Assembly: GCA_902776665.1 (NCBI GenBank)
Contig: CACYQZ010000005.1
Span: forward strand, 34,869-98,868
DNA length: 64,000 bases
DNA from: an uncultured Prevotellaceae bacterium
GTDB lineage: Bacteria; Bacteroidota; Bacteroidia; Bacteroidales; Bacteroidaceae
Direction of reading: 5' to 3'
In this document: positions 1 to 8,411 of the stretch, in pieces
Position numbering within the stretch: position 1 is the first letter of the stretch
How the letters are laid out: every line of letters begins with the position of its first letter
Translations under genes and position numbers: made by a program
The notes under the pieces: generated by a model
The model's input: only the letters and a program-made list of their open reading frames with translations
Told to the model about the DNA's origin: nothing
The model's database searches: none

Positions 1-237
1 AGCCCACTTCACCGAAACACCCATGTCGATGGCTTCGGCCACTGCAAGATTTTCCACCGCATCTTCAGAAAAACCGAAGGTGATTCTATCGACATCGCTC
101 ATCAGCAGTGTCTCAGTCGTGCCGTCGGCCTTGTCGATAATCACCACGCGGGGCTTGACAGCCGACGATTTTTGTTGTGCATAACTGCCTGCGAAGGCAG
201 TCAGCGAAAGAATAGCAATCAAAAAATATTTTTTCAT
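1..237 (-). CDS. Secreted protein, 5' part only (runs off the window)
   Basis: Only the first 79 codons are present; the gene continues past base 1. It opens with MKKYFLIAILSLTAFAGSYA, a standard signal peptide with likely cleavage after SYA. A segment VVIIDKADGTTETLLMSDVDRI then resembles the short DGT/DVDRI module common at the N-terminus of Bacteroidales surface proteins. The last visible residues, AIDMGVSVKWA, match the eavDLGLSVKWA opening of FISUMP-type (Fibrobacter succinogenes major paralogous) domains, so a FISUMP-like secreted protein is likely. Its ATG overlaps the TGA of the upstream gene (ATGA), which suggests translational coupling. The domain call is inference because the body of the protein is not visible. 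Confidence 0.7.
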   Translation of the reverse strand, partial: MKKYFLIAILSLTAFAGSYAQQKSSAVKPRVVIIDKADGTTETLLMSDVDRITFGFSEDAVENLAVAEAIDMGVSVKWA

Positions 238-737
238 TTCCTGATAAACTTAAACGATTGTTGATTGGTTTTGATGATATAGAGTCCGCGAGGCAGCGAG
301 CCGAGGCGGATATTGATTTCGCTTTGAGAATAATCGACCGGAACATCCACCGATTTGCCTTCGGCGGTATAGACCGATACCTCAGGTGTCAAACCAACAC
401 CGGTGACTTTTACCCAGTCATTGGCCATGATCCTGAAATGAATCTTTGCCGACGATGCCGGCAATCCCTCCTCTACATTCGTAACGACTGGCGCTTCCAC
501 GAACCTGAGTTCCTGGACACTCTCAACGAGATAAGTCGCCGACGAAGAACTCGATTGGATATAGAGATTCTCGTCGTCGAAGGTCAGTTCGGGATTCTTG
601 TCGAAGGTGAAGAAAAGTTCCGTGCCATCTTCCAAGATGACGCAAAGTGCTTCTTCTTCCTCGGCTGCCCGAAGACCACTTGCTGTCAGTAGCAAAAGGC
701 CGAAAAGCCACAGTCGGATATGATTAGTGATTTGCAT
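234..737 (-). CDS. Small secreted protein with T9SS-like C-terminal signal
   Basis: This 167-residue protein has a signal peptide at residues 1-25 (hydrophobic LWLFGLLLLTASGLRA). A short DGTELFFTFDKNPELTF module follows, related in pattern to that of the downstream neighbour. The C-terminus ends GLYIIKTNQQSFKFIRK, which fits a type A sorting domain of the type IX secretion system (G-x-Y-[IL]-[IV] followed by a lysine-rich end). The protein is therefore probably exported and surface-attached by T9SS. It overlaps the upstream DUF1573 gene by 14 bp and the downstream gene by 3 bp, so it sits inside a tightly packed operon. I do not recognise a specific function. Confidence 0.75.
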   Translation of the reverse strand: MQITNHIRLWLFGLLLLTASGLRAAEEEEALCVILEDGTELFFTFDKNPELTFDDENLYIQSSSSSATYLVESVQELRFVEAPVVTNVEEGLPASSAKIHFRIMANDWVKVTGVGLTPEVSVYTAEGKSVDVPVDYSQSEINIRLGSLPRGLYIIKTNQQSFKFIRK

Positions 738-1137
738 ATTTCAATGTTGCGTGAAAAAAAACTTCATGGTTGGTTGTGTCAGCAGAATTGGAGCCAATCG
801 AAATCGAACGCTCGATGTCGCCCGGAGGATAGATGGAAAAATTGTAATTCACTGTGATTTTTCCCTTTTTTCCCCCTGCCACAATCGTATCATAGCGCTC
901 CACCGTCACACATTCGCACGACGGCCAAACGCTACTGATAACGAGGTCTTCGTCGCCTCGATTCTTAAACTCGATGTCCAAACTGTGAATGGCGTCGTTG
1001 GTGTAAACCGTGCCCAAGTCGATGTCGGTCTGCGAAAACGAAATCTGTGCCGGTTTCTTTTCGCAGGCTACCAACGAAATGATAGCCACCAGAGCCACCC
1101 AAACGATCGGACGCATTCTATGACGCATGAAACACAT
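724..1137 (-). CDS. DUF1573 family lipoprotein
   Basis: The 137-residue product carries a lipoprotein signal with lipobox LVAC (Cys25), followed by an Ig-like beta domain. Its core ITNxGxxDL-like stretch (FKNRGDEDLVISSVWPSCEC) is diagnostic of DUF1573, a widespread Bacteroidetes family of unknown function. The fold resembles ASH/MSP-type periplasmic adhesin domains. The conserved PSCECV cysteines are present. The start is ambiguous: ATG at 1137, 1128 and 1116 are in frame, and MRHRMRPIV... or MRPIVWV... give the most typical lipoprotein N-region. It abuts the upstream gene (stop at 1138) and overlaps the downstream gene, which supports operon membership. Confidence 0.85.
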   Translation of the reverse strand: MCFMRHRMRPIVWVALVAIISLVACEKKPAQISFSQTDIDLGTVYTNDAIHSLDIEFKNRGDEDLVISSVWPSCECVTVERYDTIVAGGKKGKITVNYNFSIYPPGDIERSISIGSNSADTTNHEVFFHATLKYANH

Positions 1138-1644
1138 TTAGTTGTTTTCGTAATAGTTCTCTACTCCTTCGGCGTCTTTGTCGCGAACCGTCAGATACCA
1201 AGTGCCGTCCTTCAGAACGGGATTCAGCGAGAAATGGGTCACGCCGATGTTGTTTTCCATATCGCCGTTTTCAATGATTTGAACCTTCAACTTCATTTCG
1301 TTGTTCTTCTCGGTTCGAATCGTGAACTCGGAAAGTTCGCAAGCGTAAATCGTGAAGTGCTTCATCGCCTTGACGAAGTCCTCGCGTTCTTTGTTGGTCA
1401 GCGGCTTGATGCTGTCGTTCTCTACGCGATAGAGCATCTGGCTGGCTGCCTCGAAATTGTTGTCGGAGAAGGCCTGGACGTAGTTGTCCACCAACTGACG
1501 AATCTGAACGGTGTCTTTGCTGCTCAAATCCAATGTCACGGGGCGCAGATACTGGTTCTGCGGACCTGTTTCCTTTTTCTTGTCGCCACAGGATGCCAAC
1601 AACAGCAGGCAGAGGGCGACCAACGATAAGTACTTTTTCATCAT
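1138..1644 (-). CDS. Small lipoprotein of unknown function
   Basis: I start this gene at the ATG at 1644 (MMKKYLSL...), or equally 1641, because this gives a clean lipoprotein signal with lipobox LLAS-C. An upstream in-frame ATG at 1683 would add a charged, repeat-derived tail. The mature domain (VDNYVQAFSDNNFEAASQML...) looks like the helical start of an NTF2-like/DUF4878-type lipoprotein and continues into beta strands. That fold assignment is inference. It lies 79 bp downstream of the large coiled-coil lipoprotein and probably shares its promoter. Confidence 0.7.
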   Translation of the reverse strand: MMKKYLSLVALCLLLLASCGDKKKETGPQNQYLRPVTLDLSSKDTVQIRQLVDNYVQAFSDNNFEAASQMLYRVENDSIKPLTNKEREDFVKAMKHFTIYACELSEFTIRTEKNNEMKLKVQIIENGDMENNIGVTHFSLNPVLKDGTWYLTVRDKDAEGVENYYENN

Positions 1645-1667
1645 GTAGTGTGTTGCTTTAGTTGAAG

Positions 1668-1695
1668 AAGGGGAGGAGTTCACACCCCTCCCCTT
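1668..1695. repeat. GC-rich inverted repeat between two lipoprotein genes
   Basis: The arms AAGGGGAGG and CCTCCCCTT form a perfect 9-bp stem with a 10-nt loop. There is no T-run after it on the minus strand, so it is not an obvious intrinsic terminator. It may be a processing or attenuation hairpin, or a relic of the GC-rich palindromic element seen at 7047 and 24590. Confidence 0.5.
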
Positions 1696-1723
1696 TCGAA
1701 TATATTACATCGTCGTTCTTCAA

Positions 1724-4700
1724 TTAGAACTTCTTTGCGTTGTTTTCAGTTCTCTTCACCGTGACAGTTGCCTTGGTGTTGAACTCACCCCAGATGTACT
1801 CGACAACGACGGGGATTTCGAGCTTGAACTCCTGAACAGTGCTGCTCAAGTTGTTGTACTCGAGGTAGTTGCCGTTCTGGTCATCCTCGTGGTAGGTGAA
1901 GTCGAGCTGGCTGGTGATGGTGTAGAGAGCCTTCATACCCGTGTTGTTCAGGTCAGCCTGCACACTGTGGTTGTCGCTCAGAGGATCACCGTCGGTCAGA
2001 CCAACGACCTTGATACCCTTGATGCCATAGTACTCGAAGTAGCCAGGCTTCCAAGCGTCGCGCCAGTCCTTATAGTCGAACAGACCGTTCAGCTTGATGA
2101 TCTGCTTGCCATCGGAACCTGCGTCGATGATGGATGCGTTAGCATCGGTCACGTCGAGCGGACGGAGGAAGCGGACGTTGAACGTACCGTTCTCAACCGA
2201 GATGGGCTTACAAGCGTCGTCGTTCTGGATAGCCAGCGTGATGATCACGTTGAGGAAGTCTTTCAGCACGGCCTCGTTCTTGGCGTTGAACTCGCTGTGA
2301 GAGCAGTAGTTCAGCAGAGCGTGAGCGGCAGTAGAGTGCTGGTACTCAATCATGGTGTAGTTAGCCTCTTCAGTGGTTCCTTCCTTGTCAGCGAACTTAG
2401 CGGGAATCACGAGCTTAGCAATCAGCTGGTTGCCAGCAGAGAGTGTACGACCATCTTCCGAAACCTTCAGCGTGTAGGTCTTGCCATCGGCACCCTTGAA
2501 CTTCTTGCCGTCGTTAGCCTTGTCGAAGACCAGACGATACTTGTAGCTTTCGTAAACGAAGCCAGTACCACCAGTAACGATGTTCTTGTTCACGATCTCG
2601 TTGTTGAAGAATTCGTTCGAGAACAGGTTGGTCAGCGAGTCAGCGTCAGCGCGCAGAGCGTCCTCAACAGAGGGAACGTTGGTGTGGAGTTCGTCCTTAC
2701 CCATTTCAGCGGTGTTAGTGGTGTACCAGTACTTCGCAATCTTAGCGTTGTCCCAGTTGACTTTCACCTTCAGGTCTTCCTGGCTGTAGGGCTTGAAGGT
2801 CACTTTAGCCTTGAAGACTACATAGACATCCTTGTAAACGTCGCCGTTGCACTGAGGATCGTGCTTGTCTTCGTACTTGATGGCAGCTGTGAGTTCGTAA
2901 GTCTTAGCAGTCTTCTTGTCCCATGCACGATAGAGCTTCTGAACGTCAGCGTCGGTAACCTTATAGGTGATGACGGAGGTCTGAGCGTGGATGTCACCGG
3001 TTTCGTCGGTCTTCACTTCGAATGTACCAACGTAGTCGGCGGGCTGACGGGCAACCCACTTGCCACCCTTGAATTCGTACTGCTGGAAGTTCTGCTGATC
3101 GTCGCGAACGGGATCCTCTGCATAGTGCTCGAGGAAGTCTGCACGGTCGAGACCGAGGAGCTTATAGATGTCGTACTCAGTTTCAATCCACTTCGTGGTA
3201 TAGACGGCGAAGCCAGTCGGAGTGATGTTCGGGCAAGCATCCTGATACTCCTTCGTTGTTCCGTTGTAGTCAACCTCGACCCAAGGACGCGGCTTTTCGG
3301 GCTCCGGAGTAACGGGATCCTTCACGATTTCGATACGGATGTAACCGTAGTCGAGGATGTTGCCATTCTTGTCAACGAGCGACACGCGAACAACCGGCGT
3401 ACGGCCTACGCACTGCAGAGCGTTCTCACCGATGTACTTGGCGATGTCAGAAGCGTTCGGATCAACCTGCTCGTAAGCAGTACCCTTCTTGAGAGGCAGC
3501 TGCGGACGGAAGGTAATACCGTCGTCGAGGATAGCGGCGTGAGCCGATTCGTCAGTCACGTTGTCACCCAGCACGAGCTTGGTGAGTTCGAACTTGTAGC
3601 TGAGACCGAACTTCTCGAGTTCCTTAGCGGTCATAGCCTTGTGCTTGCCATCGAGAGTTGTCCAGTGAGTTTCAACCAACTTGGTGAGGTCGAGGGTCTC
3701 CTTGTAGTTCACGATGTCCTGTGCGTTGGTCTGAGCCTTCGCATTGTTGTGGTTCTTGGTGAACGTCACTGCTTCGTGAACAGTTGCCATCACGTGGTGG
3801 TTCAGATCGCAAACGCCGCAGTGGGTGTTCATCTGACCCGTAGCGTAGGGGTTGGCAGCCTTGTTGACGTGGGCGATGCGGAGATCGGTCACCTTGTCAG
3901 CGAAGAGCGTAGCGTAGTCAGAGGTAACGGTGGTGTCCTTACCAGCCTTGTTCAGCGTAACCTGCGAAGCAAAGACGGTAACCATCGGCTTATCTTGACC
4001 TGCAGCCCAATAGTCTTCAACAACAGCCTTGATCTGCTCGGGATCCTTCACGTCGATCTGGACATTGAGGATACCATCCTTCACGTTCCAATCCTTCACC
4101 GAAAGACCAGCGTCAGCCTTCGTAGCCGAACGGGTGTTCTCATACCACTTGTCGCCAGAGAGAACTTCCACTTTCGAGAAGTTGTCAACGTCAACATTCG
4201 ACGGGTTGAGGTGGTACTGTGCCCAAAGGTCTTCGACCAGAGCAATCTTGGTGGAATCGTAGCGGTTGTGCAGCGTGCGAGCGCCAGCAGCAGCGAGGTC
4301 AACGTTCTTCTCTTTCGAGTCGTTGTAGTAGCCGCGCTTCTCCTGAACGTTCCACTTAGCAGCGGGAACATTGTTGTACTTGAAAGCTTCCAGATAGTTG
4401 AAGCTGGTAGCCTCGATGCCGTGGTAGTATCCCTCGGGGATGAACACCAAGCTGCGGAGGCTGTTCTTCACGAGCACGTTCAGAACGTTCACCTCTGCCT
4501 GCAGAGCGTCAACCTTCTTCGAGAGAGCCTCGAGGTTGCTCTTCAAGGTCTTGATGTCGCCTTCAGCGGTCGTCATGCGATTCTTCAAAGCGTCAATCTG
4601 ATCCTGCAGAGCCTTCTTGGCATCGTTGATCTTGTTCAGGAGTTCAGTCTTGTCGGCAGCCTTCAGGTAGTCACCTTCAATCTTGGAGACACGACCTTCG

Positions 4701-5284
4701 AGCTTTGTCAAAGCTTCTTTCTGCTGTTTGAGGTCAGCTTCAACAGCCTTGCGGGCTGCGATTTCGTCTTCCAGACCCTTCTCCAGCACGTCGATGCGCT
4801 TGAGAGCATTACCGAGGTTGGTCTCAATGGCTTCGAGTTTGCCATAGATGTCGGTAATCTTCTCGTTGAACTCGCTCTTGTCAACCTTGTTGTTCTGCAA
4901 GTCAACAATCAGGGCATTGATGTCCTTGATAGCCTGCTCGGCAGTAGCCATGCGAGCTTCGAGGGCAGCAATCTTGGCTGTGTTGTCAGCAACTTGTCCC
5001 TGCAACTTTTCAATTGCAGCGGCGTTCTTGTTAACATCGGTACGAAGACCGTCGATTGCCGTCTTGTTGGCAGCAATCTGAGCCTCTGCGGCCTCGATGC
5101 GACCCTGCAGAGTAGCAATCTTAGCATTGAGCTCGGTCTTGGCCTCGTTCAAAGCGTTCAGATTGTTCGTGATCTGATTCTGCAAGTTCTGGATGTCATC
5201 ATCGTAGTCCTTGCAGGACGTCAGCGACGTGGAAGCAATTACGAGTGCTCCCAGCATCAAAAAGCTTAAAAACTTTCTTTTCAT
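1724..5284 (-). CDS. Large coiled-coil surface lipoprotein
   Basis: The product has 1186 residues. Starting at MKRKFLSFLM (ATG 5284; another ATG lies at 5290) gives a lipoprotein signal with lipobox LTSC and Cys24. The mature N-terminus KDYDDDIQNLQNQI opens about 240 residues of uninterrupted heptad-type coiled coil with repeated motifs such as LQGRIEAAEAQIAANKTAI. The remaining ~900 residues are beta-rich and unassigned. The CKDYDDDI...LQ opening is common in abundant Bacteroidales outer-membrane lipoproteins. Codon use is more restricted than in the neighbours and the promoter is close to consensus, both suggesting high expression. The role is probably structural or adhesive on the cell surface, but the sequence does not show a partner. 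Confidence 0.8.
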   Translation of the reverse strand: MKRKFLSFLMLGALVIASTSLTSCKDYDDDIQNLQNQITNNLNALNEAKTELNAKIATLQGRIEAAEAQIAANKTAIDGLRTDVNKNAAAIEKLQGQVADNTAKIAALEARMATAEQAIKDINALIVDLQNNKVDKSEFNEKITDIYGKLEAIETNLGNALKRIDVLEKGLEDEIAARKAVEADLKQQKEALTKLEGRVSKIEGDYLKAADKTELLNKINDAKKALQDQIDALKNRMTTAEGDIKTLKSNLEALSKKVDALQAEVNVLNVLVKNSLRSLVFIPEGYYHGIEATSFNYLEAFKYNNVPAAKWNVQEKRGYYNDSKEKNVDLAAAGARTLHNRYDSTKIALVEDLWAQYHLNPSNVDVDNFSKVEVLSGDKWYENTRSATKADAGLSVKDWNVKDGILNVQIDVKDPEQIKAVVEDYWAAGQDKPMVTVFASQVTLNKAGKDTTVTSDYATLFADKVTDLRIAHVNKAANPYATGQMNTHCGVCDLNHHVMATVHEAVTFTKNHNNAKAQTNAQDIVNYKETLDLTKLVETHWTTLDGKHKAMTAKELEKFGLSYKFELTKLVLGDNVTDESAHAAILDDGITFRPQLPLKKGTAYEQVDPNASDIAKYIGENALQCVGRTPVVRVSLVDKNGNILDYGYIRIEIVKDPVTPEPEKPRPWVEVDYNGTTKEYQDACPNITPTGFAVYTTKWIETEYDIYKLLGLDRADFLEHYAEDPVRDDQQNFQQYEFKGGKWVARQPADYVGTFEVKTDETGDIHAQTSVITYKVTDADVQKLYRAWDKKTAKTYELTAAIKYEDKHDPQCNGDVYKDVYVVFKAKVTFKPYSQEDLKVKVNWDNAKIAKYWYTTNTAEMGKDELHTNVPSVEDALRADADSLTNLFSNEFFNNEIVNKNIVTGGTGFVYESYKYRLVFDKANDGKKFKGADGKTYTLKVSEDGRTLSAGNQLIAKLVIPAKFADKEGTTEEANYTMIEYQHSTAAHALLNYCSHSEFNAKNEAVLKDFLNVIITLAIQNDDACKPISVENGTFNVRFLRPLDVTDANASIIDAGSDGKQIIKLNGLFDYKDWRDAWKPGYFEYYGIKGIKVVGLTDGDPLSDNHSVQADLNNTGMKALYTITSQLDFTYHEDDQNGNYLEYNNLSSTVQEFKLEIPVVVEYIWGEFNTKATVTVKRTENNAKKF

Positions 5285-5407
5285 AAACATTTAAAGTTTA
5301 AATTAAACACTAAAAATTAATTAATATTTATCATTTTCTCTCGTCCTAAAGACAATTTTTCCACTGTCATATAGGGCGTTTTTGCGCCCAAACACAACAA
5401 TTTCGCT

Positions 5408-5440
5408 GCAAATATAGAGCATTTTCCGAAAACTCACAAA
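5408..5440 (-). promoter_or_regulatory. Promoter of the coiled-coil lipoprotein operon
   Basis: Read on the minus strand, TTTG (5437-5440), a 20-nt spacer and TATATTTGC (5408-5416) match the Bacteroidetes primary sigma consensus. It lies about 120 bp upstream of the start codon, preceded by long A/T tracts. TCGCGA occurs twice in near-identical T-rich surroundings at about 5461-5508. Confidence 0.75.
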
Positions 5441-5550
5441 TTTTTTTTCATTTTTTTTTCATTTTTCGCGATTTTTTTTCGTTTTTCGTCAATTTTCGCG
5501 ATTTTTTCCCTGTTTTCGGGTGCTTTCCGTGCTTTTATCGTGAAATCTCA

Positions 5551-5578
5551 CTCCACACTTCACACTCCACACTCCACG
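5551..5578 (-). repeat. Heptamer tandem array (4 units) just after asnS stop
   Basis: The plus strand shows CTCCACA, CTTCACA, CTCCACA, CTCCACG: four consecutive 7-bp units with one or two differences. The array begins 2 bp after the asnS stop codon (minus strand). It belongs to the dispersed 7-bp family described in the findings. Confidence 0.85.
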
Positions 5579-5580
5579 AA

Positions 5581-7017
5581 TCAAAACTCAGCGTTCTTCG
5601 GTGTCCGCGGGAACGGAATCACGTCGCGGATATTTTGCATACCCGTGATGAAGAGAATGAGGCGTTCGAAGCCGAGGCCGAAGCCTCCGTGCGGACAGGT
5701 GCCGAAGCGGCGCGTGTCGAGGTACCACCAGAGGTGGGTGGTGTCCATGTCGCGACGCTTGATCTCGGCCATGAGCTTGTCGTAGCTCTCTTCGCGAACC
5801 GAGCCGCCGATGATTTCGCCAATCTGGGGGAAGAGCACGTCGGTGCCCTGCATAGTCGGGCCAGGGGCTGCCGCTCCTTTGTAGCCGACGGAACCGCCAT
5901 CGGCAGTCTCAGCGTTCTGCTTCATATAGAACGACTTGAACGCACGCGGGTAGTCGGTCATGATGACGGGCTTCTTGAAATGCTCCTCGACGAGGTAGCG
6001 CTCGTGCTCGCTGGCGAGGTCGTCGCCCCAATTGCAGGGGAACTCGAACTTCTTGCCGTTCTTGATGGCTTCTTGCAGGATGTTGATACCCTCGGTGTAG
6101 GGCAGGCGCACAAAGGTTTCCTTGAGAACGCCCTCGAGCCGCTCGATGAGCGTCTTGTCAATCATCTGGTTGAGGAAGGCGAGGTCGTCGCTGCAGTGGT
6201 CGAGTGCCCAGCGCACGCAATATTTGATAAAATCTTCTTCGAGGTCCATCAACTCTTCTTGGTCGAGGAAGGCGACCTCGGGCTCAATCATCCAGAACTC
6301 GGCCAAGTGGCGCGGTGTGTTGGAATTCTCGGCGCGGAACGTGGGACCGAAGGTGTAGATGGCTCCGAGCGCAGTGGCTCCGAGTTCACCTTCGAGTTGT
6401 CCGCTGACGGTAAGCGAGGTCTGCTGTCCGAAGAAATCGTCATCGTAGGTAATTTTGCCGTTTTCGTCCTTCTGCAGATCGTAGAGGTTCTTCGTGGTCA
6501 CTTGGAACATGTTTCCGGCGCCCTCGCAGTCGCTAGCGGTGATGATGGGCGTGTGGAAATAGTAAAAGCCGTGCTCGTGGAAGTAGGTGTGGATGGCCAT
6601 CGCCATGTTGTGGCGAATGCGCATCACGGCTCCAAAGGTATTCGTGCGCAGACGCATGTGGGCGTGCTGGCGCATATATTCGAAGCTCTGACCTTTCTTC
6701 TGCATCGGGTAGTCGGCACCGCACGTGCCGAGCACTTCGATTTTCGTGGCTTGAATCTCGACAGCCTGTCCGCTGCCGACGCTTTCCACCAACTTGCCGA
6801 TTGCACTGATGCACGAGCCTGTGGTTATCTGCTTGAGCATTTCCTCGTCGAATTTCTCGGCATCTGCCACGACTTGGATATTTTTAATGGTCGAACCATC
6901 GTTCAAGGCAATAAAATGAACGTTTTTAGAGCCTCGATGGGTTCTCACCCAACCTTTTGTGCAAACTTCGCCGCCGGGCTGGGTCGCAAGTAAATCTATA
7001 ATCTTCGTTCGTTTCAT
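5581..7017 (-). CDS. asnS: Asparaginyl-tRNA synthetase
   Basis: This class IIb aminoacyl-tRNA synthetase charges tRNA-Asn with asparagine in the cytoplasm. The 478 residues match the normal family length. An N-terminal OB-fold anticodon-binding domain (about 1-115) is followed by the catalytic domain. The latter carries motif 2 ([21 protein letters not shown]), the AsnRS-type PRAFKSFYM region and motif 3 ([13 protein letters not shown]). A tRNA-Asn(GTT) gene lies 12.5 kb away at 19470. The gene is downstream of purB and rluB on the same strand, separated from rluB by a GC-rich palindromic element, so it may be expressed by read-through. Confidence 0.97.
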   Translation of the reverse strand: MKRTKIIDLLATQPGGEVCTKGWVRTHRGSKNVHFIALNDGSTIKNIQVVADAEKFDEEMLKQITTGSCISAIGKLVESVGSGQAVEIQATKIEVLGTCGADYPMQKKGQSFEYMRQHAHMRLRTNTFGAVMRIRHNMAMAIHTYFHEHGFYYFHTPIITASDCEGAGNMFQVTTKNLYDLQKDENGKITYDDDFFGQQTSLTVSGQLEGELGATALGAIYTFGPTFRAENSNTPRHLAEFWMIEPEVAFLDQEELMDLEEDFIKYCVRWALDHCSDDLAFLNQMIDKTLIERLEGVLKETFVRLPYTEGINILQEAIKNGKKFEFPCNWGDDLASEHERYLVEEHFKKPVIMTDYPRAFKSFYMKQNAETADGGSVGYKGAAAPGPTMQGTDVLFPQIGEIIGGSVREESYDKLMAEIKRRDMDTTHLWWYLDTRRFGTCPHGGFGLGFERLILFITGMQNIRDVIPFPRTPKNAEF

Positions 7018-7046
7018 CTGACTATTGTTGTTATTTGTTTCTAATT

Positions 7047-7078
7047 CCTCCCCTTTCTGGGGGAGGTTAGGAGGGGGC
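7047..7078 (-). repeat. GC-rich palindromic element after rluB
   Basis: On the minus strand the element starts 2 bp after the rluB TAA. It reads GCCCCCTCCTAACC, then CTCCCCC-AGAAA-GGGGAG, which can fold as a hairpin. The same element, in the same orientation relative to the gene, follows the HerA-like gene (24590) and is inserted in aminopeptidase P (43630). It resembles REP-type intergenic palindromes. Confidence 0.8.
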
Positions 7079-7080
7079 TT

Positions 7081-8370
7081 TTACTCATACGCCCCCATTC
7101 TCAGCATTTCGACTTCCTTCTCGGTGAGGAAGCGCCAATCGCCACGGCGCACGTTCTTCTTGGTGAGTCCGGCGAACTGCACGCGGTCGAGTTTGATGAC
7201 GCGATAGCCGAGGCTCTCGAAAATTCGGCGCACGATGCGGTTGCGACCGCTATGAATCTCGATGCCCACCTGCGACTTGTCGGTTTCGTGGGCGTAGTCG
7301 ATGGCGTCGGCCTTGATGTCGCCGTCTTCGAGCGTGATGCCCTCGGCAATCTGGTGCAGGTCGTGGGCGGTGACGTTCTTATCGAGCGTGACGTGATAGA
7401 CCTTTTTCTTCAAGAAGCGCGGATGCGTGAGTTTCGAGGCCAGTTCGCCGTCGTTGGTGAGCAAAAGCACGCCCGTGGTGTTGCGGTCGAGTCGTCCGAC
7501 GGGATAGATTCGCTCGGGACAAGCGTCTTTCACGAGTTCCATCACGGTCTTACGGTTCTGCGGGTCGTCGCTCGTGGTGACGGTGTCCTTCGGCTTATTG
7601 AGCAGCACATAGACCTTCTTCTCCATCGTGACGGGCTGGTCGTGGAACTTCACCGTGTCGGTGCGCATCACTTTCGTGCCGAGTTCCTTCACCACCTCAC
7701 CGTTCACCGTGACAACTCCGGCCTGAATGAAATCGTCGGCCTCGCGTCGGCTGCATACGCCGGCATTGGCCAAAAATTTGTTCAGACGCACGGGTTCGTT
7801 GGGGTCGATGTGCGTTTCCTTGTATTCGATGCGTTTCTTCATGCTGTATTTCGCATGAGGATTGTAGTCGGCCGTGCGCGGACGGTGGCCGTAGCTGTTG
7901 TAACCGCCCTGCTGACCGTAGCCACCCTGCTGTCCGTTGTAGCGCGGACGATAGCCTTGCTGACGCGGCTGGTAGCCGTCGCCGTCGTTGTTGTAGCGCG
8001 GACGATAGCCCTGCTGACGCGGTTGATAACCTTCGCCGTCGTTGTTGTAACGCGGGCGATAGCCATGCTGTCGCGGCTGATAGCCTTCGCCGTCGTTATT
8101 GTAACGCGGGCGATAGCCTTGATGACGGGGCTGATAGCCACCGCGCTCTCCATCGTTGTTGTAGCGCGGACGATACTGTTGGCGAGATTGATAGCCGTCG
8201 CCGTCGTTGTTGTAACGTGGGCGATAAGACTGTTGTGTCTGCTGCAACCCTGCGCCGAATCCCTCGGGGCGGAATCCCTCATCGTCGCGACGAGGGCGGC
8301 TGCCGTAAGACACACGTTGCGATGTGTTGATACGTGGTCTTTGTGGTTTCTTTTCAAATTCTTGTTCCAT
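7081..8370 (-). CDS. rluB: Pseudouridine synthase (RluB/RsuA family) with repeat-rich N-terminal tail
   Basis: This enzyme isomerises a specific uridine in rRNA. The catalytic part begins near residue 190 with an S4 RNA-binding domain (VRLNKFLANAGVCSRREADDFI). The RsuA-type core has the signature GRLDRNTTGVLLLTNDG, with Asp295 as expected nucleophile, and the C-terminal SGRNRIVRRIFESLGY. The first ~190 residues are an Arg/Tyr/Asn/Gly-rich tail with six copies of RPRYN(NDG), mostly 17-20 residues apart. Such RGG-like tails are common on Bacteroidetes RluB proteins and probably help RNA binding. It follows purB after 41 bp. Confidence 0.93.
   Translation of the reverse strand: MEQEFEKKPQRPRINTSQRVSYGSRPRRDDEGFRPEGFGAGLQQTQQSYRPRYNNDGDGYQSRQQYRPRYNNDGERGGYQPRHQGYRPRYNNDGEGYQPRQHGYRPRYNNDGEGYQPRQQGYRPRYNNDGDGYQPRQQGYRPRYNGQQGGYGQQGGYNSYGHRPRTADYNPHAKYSMKKRIEYKETHIDPNEPVRLNKFLANAGVCSRREADDFIQAGVVTVNGEVVKELGTKVMRTDTVKFHDQPVTMEKKVYVLLNKPKDTVTTSDDPQNRKTVMELVKDACPERIYPVGRLDRNTTGVLLLTNDGELASKLTHPRFLKKKVYHVTLDKNVTAHDLHQIAEGITLEDGDIKADAIDYAHETDKSQVGIEIHSGRNRIVRRIFESLGYRVIKLDRVQFAGLTKKNVRRGDWRFLTEKEVEMLRMGAYE
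7927..8226 (-). repeat. In-gene tandem repeat of about 54 bp in rluB tail
   Basis: Six copies encode (G/Q)YRPRYNNDG(D/E)GYQPRQ with small length changes. The copies differ at synonymous positions, so the array is old or under selection, not a recent slippage product. The N-terminal tail length may vary between strains. Confidence 0.85.
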
Positions 8371-8411
8371 AAAATCCTGATTTTTTTGTCTATAATATAT
8401 AATAAGGTGTG

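Noticed and set aside
1889-5269. Very long open frame (over 1100 codons) on the plus strand opposite the coiled-coil lipoprotein
   Set aside because: It mirrors the codon pattern of the real gene, has no domain, signal peptide or start context, and the minus-strand gene has a clear lipobox and promoter.
5400-5540. Riboswitch or structured leader in the T-rich region before the coiled-coil lipoprotein
   Set aside because: The region is homopolymer-rich with no stable pairing or known aptamer motif.
5551-5578. Insertion sequence or MITE end at the heptamer arrays
   Set aside because: No terminal inverted repeats, no target-site duplication, no transposase, and unit sequence differs between loci.
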